A DNA stretch of 7,147 nucleotides. It comes from Hyphomicrobiales bacterium. GTDB taxonomy: Bacteria; Pseudomonadota; Alphaproteobacteria; Rhizobiales; Xanthobacteraceae. The position numbers were made by a program, and so were the translations under genes. The DNA lies in contig JAFKKQ010000096.1 in the NCBI GenBank assembly GCA_017304505.1, positions 1 through 7,147 on the forward strand. The letters run 5' to 3'. Below the pieces are notes generated by a model, which was not told the origin of the DNA, made no database searches, and saw nothing but the letters and a program-made list of their open reading frames with translations. Shown here piece by piece: positions 1 to 6,092 of the stretch (positions are counted from its first letter, which is position 1; each line of letters opens with the position of its first letter).

Positions 1-302
1 GTGCCGAAATAAAGCATCGCGATATTCGGGCCGACTCCCCGGAGGACCGAGCCGACTGCCGCGAGAGCCAGCCCGATCAACAGCGCTGTGAACGCTCCGA
101 GCCGGGCGATCATCAGGGAGCCGGCGATGGCGGCGCCTGCGAACAGCACCATCGGCAGTCCAGAGAGGACGCCGATAGCAGTCTCGGAGAGATGAAGGTC
201 GTCGTGGATCAGCGGGATGACCGGCGGTACCGCAAGGATGGTGAGCCTCAGCCCTGCGCCCGCAAGCCAAAGCAGCAGGAATGCCCGCAATTGGGCTATC
301 AT
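1..302 (-). CDS. MFS transporter, CynX/NimT-like, N-terminal 100 residues only
   Basis: This gene is cut by the left edge. The visible 100 codons start at ATG 302-300 and have no stop. The protein is strongly hydrophobic, with helix 1 at about residues 5-30, helix 2 at about 43-64 and helix 3 at about 69-88. The text 'GLRLTILAVPPVIPLI' followed by 'LSETAIGVLSGLPMVLFAGAAIAG' resembles the start of the cyanate/nitroimidazole transporter group (CynX/NimT) of the major facilitator superfamily, which usually has about 400 residues and 12 helices, so roughly a quarter is seen. The start is supported by a 4-base ATGA overlap with the stop of the upstream MFS gene (TGA 301-299). No Shine-Dalgarno sequence precedes it, which fits translational coupling. 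It would act in the inner membrane; the substrate cannot be told. The family call is from remembered similarity and is moderately secure, while the MFS call is firmer. Confidence 0.82.
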   Translation of the reverse strand, partial: MIAQLRAFLLLWLAGAGLRLTILAVPPVIPLIHDDLHLSETAIGVLSGLPMVLFAGAAIAGSLMIARLGAFTALLIGLALAAVGSVLRGVGPNIAMLYFG

Positions 303-1507
303 GGCGCGGCGGACCGGCGTGGCACGCTCACGACGGTGGCCATGCCGAGAAGGCCGCCGATCGCGATAACGATAAACACCAGTTGCGGTGCGTCGTGATC
401 CATGAGGGGGCCGAACACCAGCGGCGAGATGATGCCGCCGATGTTGAAGCCATTGGTGACGAAGCCGAACACTTTGCCGAAGGCCCCCGGCGGCGTGACC
501 GAGCGCACGATCATGTCGCGCGCAGGCATGATGAGTCCGAGAAAGAATCCGGCAAGCGAGGCGACTGCGATCAACAGCGGCGCGTTGAGGTTGAACAGGC
601 CGATGATCAGCGTGGCCACCGTCGCAACCAGGATTCCGATCACAGCGGTGAGCCCGTGGCGCTCGGTCCGCCCGGCGACGAATCCACCCGCCAGCACGCC
701 GAGCGCCGTCAGCACCAGATAGCCCGACAGGGCGGCATTCGCCGTGGTGGCCGGCGTGCCGTAAAGCGCACCGAGCGCCACGACCGAGAAATTCATGAAG
801 CCGAAGGTCGTGAACGCAAGCAAGGTAAAGAACAGGAAGTTCATGATCATCGGCGCCGACATCAGCAGACGCCAGTCGGCGGCGGTGTTCTCCTTCCGCT
901 GCTTGGCCGGCTGTTCCGATTCTCCGTCGCGCAGCAACAGCAGGACGGCCGCGGCGACGAGGCCGAGCGCCGCCGCGCCGATGAATGCGCCGCGCCAGCC
1001 GAACAGCCCATGCATCGCCAGCATTGCGGCGGGCGCCATCGCGCCGCCCAGCATGCCGGAGAAGGTGTGCATCGAATAAGCTTGGCTCGTGCGCTCCGGA
1101 GAGACGTGGCGGGCCAGCAAGGCGTAATCGGCGGGGTGATAGACCGTATTGCCGACGCCCATCAGGCCGAACATCGCGATGAAAACCCAGTACGCGTGTG
1201 AAAACGAGGCGATGACGAGCCCGGCCATGCCACACAGCAGTCCGGCGACCAGGATCAGCCGGGGATTGCCGCGATCCACCAGGAAGCCGGCCGGCGTTTG
1301 CAGCACGGCGGACACCACCATGAAAACGGTAATGGCCAGCGCCAGCTCGGTATAACTCACGCCGAAGTCCGCTTTGACGAATGCGAACAGCGGCGGCAAC
1401 GCCATGATGTAGAAATGACTGATGAAATGCGCCGTGCTCACGGTCGCGACGGCGCGCATATCCTCAGCGCGCCGCGTGGCGAACGTGGTGTCGATGGCTT
1501 CGGTCAT
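299..1507 (-). CDS. MFS transporter, 402 residues, complete
   Basis: This is a complete inner-membrane major facilitator of normal family length with about twelve hydrophobic segments. They lie roughly at residues 20-44, 55-75, 84-103, 107-131, 147-168, 172-192, 218-248, 257-279, 286-304, 309-329, 344-366 and 373-393. A hydrophilic loop at about 193-212 separates the two six-helix halves, as expected. The MFS motif A region between helices 2 and 3 reads G-F-L-V-D-R-G-N-P-R (74-83). The helix 4/5 text 'TVYHPADYALLARHVSPER' recalls the fosmidomycin-resistance-type (Fsr) branch, but the substrate is unknown. The start at ATG 1507 has no obvious Shine-Dalgarno sequence. An internal ATG at residue 17 (1459) is possible, since the first 17 residues are hydrophilic and not needed for the fold. 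It lies 49 bp behind the molybdenum hydroxylase stop and overlaps the next MFS gene by ATGA, so one transcript is likely. Confidence 0.93.
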   Translation of the reverse strand: MTEAIDTTFATRRAEDMRAVATVSTAHFISHFYIMALPPLFAFVKADFGVSYTELALAITVFMVVSAVLQTPAGFLVDRGNPRLILVAGLLCGMAGLVIASFSHAYWVFIAMFGLMGVGNTVYHPADYALLARHVSPERTSQAYSMHTFSGMLGGAMAPAAMLAMHGLFGWRGAFIGAAALGLVAAAVLLLLRDGESEQPAKQRKENTAADWRLLMSAPMIMNFLFFTLLAFTTFGFMNFSVVALGALYGTPATTANAALSGYLVLTALGVLAGGFVAGRTERHGLTAVIGILVATVATLIIGLFNLNAPLLIAVASLAGFFLGLIMPARDMIVRSVTPPGAFGKVFGFVTNGFNIGGIISPLVFGPLMDHDAPQLVFIVIAIGGLLGMATVVSVPRRSAAP

Positions 1508-1556
1508 GGTTTGCGGTGTTATCGCTTCGTTTTGTTATGTGACGGGCAGCGGCGTG

Positions 1557-3920
1557 TCATTGTTTCTGACGGGCGTCACGTTGCGCGTCTTGAATGGCTT
1601 GCCAGACCCGCAGCGGGGTTGCCGGCATGTCGATGTGTTTGATGCCGTAGACCGAAAGCGCATCGACCACGGCGTTCATGATCGACGTCAGCGATCCGGC
1701 GCAGCCGGCCTCGCCGCAGCCCTTGACGCCGAGCGGGTTGGTCTTGGCCGGGACCGGGTGGCTCAGCACCTCGAAAGGCGGGGCATGATGCGCGCGCGGC
1801 AGCGCGTAATCCATGAACGAGCCCGACAGCAACTGCCCTTGCTCGTCGTAGACCGTGTGTTCCATCAGAGATTGGCCAAGGCCCTGGACCACGCCGCCGT
1901 GGGTCTGGCCGTCGGTTAGCATCGGGTTGATGATGGTGCCGAAGTCATTCACCGCCGTGTACTTCACCACCTGGGTCACTCCGGTGTCGGGGTCGATCTC
2001 GACCTCGCAGACATGGCAGCCGTTGGGATAGGCCGCTGGCGCGCCATCGGTGACGTGCTTGACGTCGAGCGATTGCGGGGCCTCCGGCGGCAGCTTGATG
2101 GCGCCGGAGCGGACCTTGTCCGCAAGCGTCATGATGTCGATAGCGCGGTCCGTGCCGGCGACAGTGAACCGGCCGTCCGCAAATTCGATATCCTCCGCCG
2201 AAGTTTCGAGCGCGTGGGAGGCGATCTGCTTGCCTTGCTCGATCACCTTGGCAGCGGCTTCGACAATCGCCTGTCCCGAATTCATGATCGAGCGCGAGCC
2301 GCCGGTGCCGCCGCCCGCCACCAGTTCATCGCTGTCGCCCTGCAGCAGGCGCACCCTTTCGAACGGCACACCGAGCCGTTCGCTCAACACCTGCGCGAAC
2401 GGCGTGGCATGGCCCTGGCCGTAGTCGAGCGTGCCTGTGCGGATCGTCACGCCGCCGTCGGCGTCAAAGGAAATGCCACCCATTTCCTTGTTCGCCGGTG
2501 CCGTCACTTCGAGATAGGCGCCGAGGCCGATGCCGCGCAGCTTGCCGCGCTTGCCGCTTTCGCGCTTGCGCTTGTTGAAACCCTTCCAGTCGGAAGCGTC
2601 GAGCGCCTGCTTGAGGATCGCCGGGAAGTCGCCGCTGTCGTAAGTGGCGCCCGAAGCGGCCTTGAATGGAATCTCGGTCTTGCGGATCTGATTCTTGCGG
2701 CGAAGCTCAATGCGGTCGAATCCGGTTTCGGCGGCGGCATAGTCGATCAGCCGCTCCATGTAATAATTGCCTTCGGGACGGCCGGCGCCGCGATACGGAT
2801 TGAGCTGCGTGGTGTTGGTGAACACGCATTTGGTGTTCACCTCCATCAGCGGCGTGCGGTAGAGGCTGATGACGTTGCGCACGGTGTTGAGCGTCGGCGG
2901 TTGGGGGCCCATCTGGCCCTGAAACCCGCCGAGGTTGCCGTAGCCCGTCAGGCGCAATGCAAGGAAATTGCCTTCCTTGTCGAGCGCCAGTTCCGCCGTC
3001 TGCTCATGATCGCGGCCGTGATTATCGGAGAGGAAGCTCGACGAACGTTCGTCGGTCCATTTCACGGGCCGTTCGAGCATCTTGGCCGCGTGCAGGATGC
3101 AGACGTATTCCGGATAGACCGCCGACTTCATGCCGAAGGAGCCGCCGACATTGCCGGTGATGACGTGCACCTTATCGGGTGTGGTCTTCATTGCGTTGAC
3201 GAGGCCGGCGCGCATGCCCATCACGCCCTGGCTGACCGAATGCAGCGTATAGCGCTCGGTTGCGGCGTCGTAGCTTCCGATGGCGGCGCGCGGCTCGATG
3301 GCATTGACCACCAGCCGGCTGTTGATGATCTTGAGCTTGACCTTATGCGCTGCAGCGGAGAAGGCCGCGTTGACCTTGTCGCTGTCGCCATAATGATAAT
3401 CCAGGCAAACGTTGCCCGGCACATCCTCGAAAATCGCCGGTGCGCCTGCCGCGACCGCCTGCTCCAGCGTGGTGACGACCGGCAGCGCTTCGATGTCGAC
3501 CTCGATCGCTTCGGCGGCATCTTTCGCCTGCATCAGCGTTTCGGCCACCACGCAGGCGATCGGATCGCCGACAAAGCGCACCTTGTCGGACGGCAACACC
3601 GGCCGCCGCGGCTTCTTCATGTCGGAGCCGTCGCGGCTCTTGAACGGCAATGCTGACTGAATGGTGCCGTATTGTTCCATATCGGCGCCGGTGTAGATCC
3701 CGAGCACGCCGGGCATGGTCTTGGCAGCTTCGGTGTCGATCGAGCGAATCCGCCCGTGGGCGACGTTGCTGCGGACAATGAAGGCGTACGCTTGCCGTGG
3801 CAGGTCGATGTCGTCGGTGTAGCGACCTTGACCGCGCAGCAGCCTGCCATCCTCTTTGCGCCATGCGGGTTGGCCCACGGCATGGCTGGATTCAGGGAGG
3901 GCGGTGTTATGGATATTCAT
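1557..3920 (-). CDS. Xanthine dehydrogenase/CoxL-like molybdopterin-binding subunit (form II type)
   Basis: This is the molybdenum-cofactor subunit of a molybdenum hydroxylase (xanthine oxidase superfamily), which oxidises a carbon centre using water as the oxygen source. At 787 residues it is full length for the CoxL/CutL type. The small N-terminal a/b-hammerhead domain spans about residues 20-140 ('RLLRGQGRYTDDI' at 26-38). The cofactor-binding domain follows, with GGSFGMK (259-265), PYRGAGRPE (375-383), GQGHATPFAQ (501-510), GTGGSRS (539-545) and GCGEAG (734-739), whose Glu737 matches the superfamily's catalytic glutamate. True CO dehydrogenase has a C-S-F-R active-site loop; this protein has Y-R-G-A-G-R, so CO oxidation is unlikely and the substrate is unknown (purine, N-heterocycle, aldehyde or similar). 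No [2Fe-2S] or FAD partner gene is adjacent. The gene upstream is divergent, and MFS genes follow downstream. The start at ATG 3920 has only a weak GGAA element upstream, but the first motif sits where the family expects it. Confidence 0.93.
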   Translation of the reverse strand: MNIHNTALPESSHAVGQPAWRKEDGRLLRGQGRYTDDIDLPRQAYAFIVRSNVAHGRIRSIDTEAAKTMPGVLGIYTGADMEQYGTIQSALPFKSRDGSDMKKPRRPVLPSDKVRFVGDPIACVVAETLMQAKDAAEAIEVDIEALPVVTTLEQAVAAGAPAIFEDVPGNVCLDYHYGDSDKVNAAFSAAAHKVKLKIINSRLVVNAIEPRAAIGSYDAATERYTLHSVSQGVMGMRAGLVNAMKTTPDKVHVITGNVGGSFGMKSAVYPEYVCILHAAKMLERPVKWTDERSSSFLSDNHGRDHEQTAELALDKEGNFLALRLTGYGNLGGFQGQMGPQPPTLNTVRNVISLYRTPLMEVNTKCVFTNTTQLNPYRGAGRPEGNYYMERLIDYAAAETGFDRIELRRKNQIRKTEIPFKAASGATYDSGDFPAILKQALDASDWKGFNKRKRESGKRGKLRGIGLGAYLEVTAPANKEMGGISFDADGGVTIRTGTLDYGQGHATPFAQVLSERLGVPFERVRLLQGDSDELVAGGGTGGSRSIMNSGQAIVEAAAKVIEQGKQIASHALETSAEDIEFADGRFTVAGTDRAIDIMTLADKVRSGAIKLPPEAPQSLDVKHVTDGAPAAYPNGCHVCEVEIDPDTGVTQVVKYTAVNDFGTIINPMLTDGQTHGGVVQGLGQSLMEHTVYDEQGQLLSGSFMDYALPRAHHAPPFEVLSHPVPAKTNPLGVKGCGEAGCAGSLTSIMNAVVDALSVYGIKHIDMPATPLRVWQAIQDAQRDARQKQ

Positions 3921-3953
3921 GGCGTTCCGGGGTGCTCGCTTAAGGCCATCGAA

Positions 3954-4021
3954 GTCATGCCGGGGCCCCGGCCTGGCCTTCGACCGGTCCGAGCAAAAGC
4001 TTGCGCCAGCCCGGCGATGAC
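3954..4021. repeat. Imperfect inverted repeat, possibly a degenerate REP-like element
   Basis: The left arm GTCATGCCGGG (3954-3964) and the right arm CCCGGCGATGAC (4010-4021) are reverse complements apart from one unpaired base in the right arm. About 45 bp lie between them. The left arm overlaps a perfect 14-bp palindrome, GCCGGGGCCCCGGC (3959-3972). Arms beginning GTCAT-C-GCCGGG are reminiscent of the intergenic palindromic repeats scattered through Bradyrhizobium-type genomes, but this is recalled resemblance, not a search. It could instead be an operator or a leader hairpin of the leftward operon, or chance in GC-rich DNA. Confidence 0.4.
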
Positions 4022-4042
4022 GAGAAATCGGACGTTTTCATC

Positions 4043-4071
4043 CAGATATCGGAGCAACCCCGGTTTCACAA
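4043..4071 (-). promoter_or_regulatory. Weak sigma70-like promoter candidate for the leftward operon
   Basis: On the minus strand TTGTGA (4071-4066) is followed by a 17-bp spacer and TATCTG (4048-4043). The match is 4 of 6 at -35 and 3 of 6 at -10. Transcription would start near 4036 and give a leader of about 115 nt containing the inverted repeat and palindrome. Spacing and orientation are right, but matches of this quality occur by chance. Confidence 0.22.
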
Positions 4072-4114
4072 GCGTGGCCGGGGCAATCCGCCATGTTCCC
4101 GCAGACATCCAGAG

Positions 4115-4143
4115 TTGCGCGCGGCGACGCCGCTCTCTACACT
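4115..4143 (+). promoter_or_regulatory. Weak sigma70-like promoter candidate for the phosphatase-rlmE pair
   Basis: TTGCGC (4115-4120), a 17-bp spacer and TACACT (4138-4143) resemble a -35/-10 pair, matching 3 of 6 and 4 of 6 consensus bases. Transcription would begin near 4150. That leaves only about 11 nt before the ATG at 4161 but about 74 nt before the ATG at 4224, so if real it mildly favours the downstream start of the phosphatase. Confidence 0.28.
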
Positions 4144-4160
4144 TTCCCGTGAAGTGATCA

Positions 4161-5390
4161 ATGACCGCCGCGCCGTCGAGCCGGGCTGAAGCTTCCAGGC
4201 TTCGGCGTGGGGAAAGGCTTTCGATGGAAGACGAGGTCCGGGGGACCGGCCTCGACCCTGCGCCGGATCGGGAACCAAGGCCCCCCCGGCGAGGGCGACG
4301 GTCGCCATTTCGGCACCCGCGTCACGATCGTCATGAGCGCCCGGATCGCTCGCACGACAGCAGTGCGGGCGCGGGCGGTCTGGACGTATCGGGCCCGACC
4401 TATGCCGCGCTCGATCTCGGCACCAACAACTGCCGGCTCCTGGTGGCGCGCGCCACGCGCGACAGCTTTCGGGTGATCGATGCGTTCTCACGAATCATCC
4501 GGCTGGGCGAGGGCGTTACCGCCTCGGGTCGTCTGAACGAGGCCGCGATCATGCGCGCGGTCGAAGCGCTGCGCGTCTGCCGCGCCAAGATGCGCAATCG
4601 CGGCGTGACCCGCGCCCGCCTGATCGCGACCGAAGCATGCCGCTCCGCCGCCAACGGCGGCGATTTTCTCGAGCGCGTGCGCAACGAGGTCGGGATCGAA
4701 CTTGAGATCGTCGACCGCGAAACGGAAGCACGGCTGGCTGCCACCGGTTGTACGCCTCTGATCGACCCGCGGGCTGAAGGCGTCATTCTGTTCGATATTG
4801 GCGGCGGCTCTTCCGAACTCGTGCGACTCGGCCGTTGCGCGCCGATGCGCCACGGCCCGCCGCATCCGGATATCAATGCTTGGATGTCGATCCCCGTGGG
4901 TGTCGTGACGCTTGCCGAGCGGCACGGCGGTGTGATTGTCGGGCGCGAGTTGTTCGAGACGATGATCGCCGAGGTCACGGCTCATATTAATGGCTTTGCT
5001 GAAGCGCATGGCGGGACCGAGGGGCTGCACATGCTCGGCACGTCCGGAACGGTAACGACCATCGCCGGTGTCTATCTCGACCTGCCGCGTTACGAGCGCC
5101 GGCGGGTTGATGGCTGCTGGATGAGTGGGGGGCAAGTCAACGATGTGGTCGAACGGTTGCTTGACATGAGCTATGAGGGCCGTGTCGCCAACCCATGCAT
5201 CGGTGCGGAACGCGCCGACCTGGTGCTTGCCGGCTGCGCCATCCTGGAGGCGATCCGCCGTGCTTTCCCTTGCGAGCGATTGCGTGTTGCCGACCGCGGC
5301 CTGCGCGAGGGGATGCTGGTGCAGATGATGCGCGAGGATGGCGTGTGGGATCGCGCCCATGACGCGCCCATGACACATGACGGCAGGTGA
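4161..5390 (+). CDS. ppx: Ppx/GppA family phosphatase (exopolyphosphatase / pppGpp phosphohydrolase)
   Basis: This cytoplasmic ASKHA-fold enzyme is expected to release phosphate from polyphosphate or convert pppGpp to ppGpp; the sequence does not decide which. In numbering from ATG 4161, phosphate-loop 1 is [14 protein letters not shown] (81-94). [11 protein letters not shown] (156-166) follows, phosphate-loop 2 is [11 protein letters not shown] (211-221), and the adenosine/glycine loop is [11 protein letters not shown] (293-303). The protein ends about 100 residues later, so it has only the two ASKHA lobes and lacks the C-terminal HD-type domain of the roughly 500-residue E. coli enzymes, as is usual for short Ppx proteins. 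Odd: about 80 residues precede the first motif and are rich in Arg, Pro, His and Asp. A second start at ATG 4224 (388 residues) has a better ribosome site, AAAGG ending 6 nt upstream, and may be the real one. No start codon in this frame lies between 4224 and the first motif. Its last 14 bp overlap rlmE. Confidence 0.93.
   Translation: MTAAPSSRAEASRLRRGERLSMEDEVRGTGLDPAPDREPRPPRRGRRSPFRHPRHDRHERPDRSHDSSAGAGGLDVSGPTYAALDLGTNNCRLLVARATRDSFRVIDAFSRIIRLGEGVTASGRLNEAAIMRAVEALRVCRAKMRNRGVTRARLIATEACRSAANGGDFLERVRNEVGIELEIVDRETEARLAATGCTPLIDPRAEGVILFDIGGGSSELVRLGRCAPMRHGPPHPDINAWMSIPVGVVTLAERHGGVIVGRELFETMIAEVTAHINGFAEAHGGTEGLHMLGTSGTVTTIAGVYLDLPRYERRRVDGCWMSGGQVNDVVERLLDMSYEGRVANPCIGAERADLVLAGCAILEAIRRAFPCERLRVADRGLREGMLVQMMREDGVWDRAHDAPMTHDGR
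4211..4226 (+). promoter_or_regulatory. Ribosome binding site supporting an internal ATG start of the phosphatase
   Basis: GGAAAGG (4211-4217) sits 6 nt before ATG 4224 in the phosphatase frame. The first ATG at 4161 has only GTGATC (4154-4159) next to it, which can match the extended 16S 3' end in a plausible register. The internal start is therefore at least as likely, and would shorten the N-terminal extension from about 80 to about 59 residues. Confidence 0.45.
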
Positions 5391-6078
5391 GGCAGTGGTT
5401 TCTGATCGCGGCGAACGCCGGCTGAAGGTTCGGGTCAAGGACAAGCGCAAATCGGTTTCGTCCAAGCGCTGGCTTGAGCGTCAGCTCAACGATCCTTATG
5501 TGGCGCGTGCCAAGCGCGAGGGGTTTCGCTCTCGCGCAGCGTTCAAGCTTGCCGAGATCGACGACAAACATCGCTTGCTGCGGACTGGGGCGCGTGTGGT
5601 CGATCTCGGCGCGGCGCCCGGTGGCTGGAGCCAGGTTGCCGCAAAGCGTGTCGGTGCGCGCGGCAAGGTCGTCGCCATCGACATCCTCGAGATGGACGAT
5701 ATCGCCGGCGTCGACTTCGCCAGGATCGATTTCCTCGACGCCGATGCGCCGGACCGGCTCAAGGCTATGCTCGGCGGGGAGGCCGATGTCGTGCTCTCCG
5801 ACATGGCGGCAAACGCCACCGGCCATCGACCCACCGATCATTTGAAGATCATGGCGTTGGTCGAGGCGGCGGCCGAGTTCGCTGGAGAAGTGTTGAAAGA
5901 TGGCGGAGCTTTCCTCGCCAAGGTGATTCAGGGCGGCACGGAAGCGACGCTGCTGACTGCGCTCAAGCGCGATTTTTCGACTGTGAAACACGTCAAGCCG
6001 GCCGCGAGCCGGGCGGATTCGGCCGAGCTTTACGTGCTGGCGACGGGATTTCGCGGGCGCAAAGCCAAGGCCGATTGA
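5377..6078 (+). CDS. rlmE: 23S rRNA (uridine-2'-O-)-methyltransferase RlmE (FtsJ/RrmJ)
   Basis: This enzyme methylates the 2'-oxygen of U2552 (E. coli numbering) in the A-loop of 23S rRNA, using S-adenosylmethionine, late in 50S subunit assembly. The SAM-binding motif is [12 protein letters not shown] (75-86). The catalytic K-D-K-E set of RrmJ is all visible: Lys57 in RSRAAFKL, Asp142 in LSDMAAN, Lys182 in FLAKVIQGG and Glu217 in SAELYVL. At 233 residues it is slightly longer than E. coli RrmJ (209) because of a basic N-terminus rich in Lys and Arg. The ATG at 5377 overlaps the phosphatase gene by 14 bp and has no Shine-Dalgarno sequence. A GTG at 5395 (227 residues) follows AGGTGAGG (5385-5392) closely and is a real alternative. 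Either way, translation is probably coupled to the phosphatase gene. Confidence 0.96.
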   Translation: MTAGEAVVSDRGERRLKVRVKDKRKSVSSKRWLERQLNDPYVARAKREGFRSRAAFKLAEIDDKHRLLRTGARVVDLGAAPGGWSQVAAKRVGARGKVVAIDILEMDDIAGVDFARIDFLDADAPDRLKAMLGGEADVVLSDMAANATGHRPTDHLKIMALVEAAAEFAGEVLKDGGAFLAKVIQGGTEATLLTALKRDFSTVKHVKPAASRADSAELYVLATGFRGRKAKAD

Positions 6079-6092
6079 AGCCAAGGCCGATT
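6062..6092. repeat. 15-bp tandem duplication with 16-bp period across the convergent stops
   Basis: AAGCCAAGGCCGATT occurs at 6062-6076 and again at 6078-6092, one base apart. The first copy runs into the RlmE stop (TGA 6076-6078). The second fills the 12-bp gap and supplies two bases of the convergent TPR gene's stop (TAA, 6093-6091 on the minus strand). It looks like a small slippage duplication. Confidence 0.9.

Larger units (their letters stand above)
3921..4160. other. Divergent intergenic region between the Mo-hydroxylase and phosphatase genes
   Basis: These 240 bp hold the upstream regions of two divergent genes. Short open frames here show no family resemblance. The leftward frame ending in 'RGPGMTSMA' looks like the spurious peptides that intergenic palindromic repeats yield in Bradyrhizobium-type genomes. 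The recognisable contents are the inverted repeat at 3954-4021 and the two weak promoter candidates listed separately. No tRNA, riboswitch or Rho-independent terminator with a U-tract is seen. Confidence 0.7.

Noticed and set aside
281..1201. A 306-codon open frame on the plus strand.
   Set aside because: It is antisense to the complete MFS transporter and encodes a charged, low-complexity His/Arg/Glu-rich product with no recognisable domain.
2013..3656. A 547-codon open frame on the plus strand.
   Set aside because: It is exactly antisense to the Mo-hydroxylase gene, whose motifs are intact. Its product is rich in Arg, Ala, His and Asp without family features, which is typical of antisense frames in GC-rich DNA.
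1557..3920. Aerobic CO dehydrogenase large subunit (coxL).
   Set aside because: The active-site loop is Y-R-G-A-G-R rather than the C-S-F-R type of true CO dehydrogenases, and no coxM/coxS genes are adjacent.
3917..4108. A 63-codon minus-strand open frame in the divergent region.
   Set aside because: There is no family resemblance and no ribosome site. The text 'GRGPGMTSMA' looks like the spurious peptides produced by intergenic palindromic repeats.
4186..4205. A small hairpin (CTGAAGC / GCTTCGG) considered as a terminator or riboregulator before the internal phosphatase start.
   Set aside because: It is a short 7-bp stem with a wobble pair, no U-tract, and probably lies within coding sequence. 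It is likely chance.
4488..5465. A 325-codon minus-strand open frame, with another of 315 codons at 5137-6084.
   Set aside because: Both are antisense to the phosphatase and rlmE genes, which carry clear catalytic motifs. The antisense products show none.
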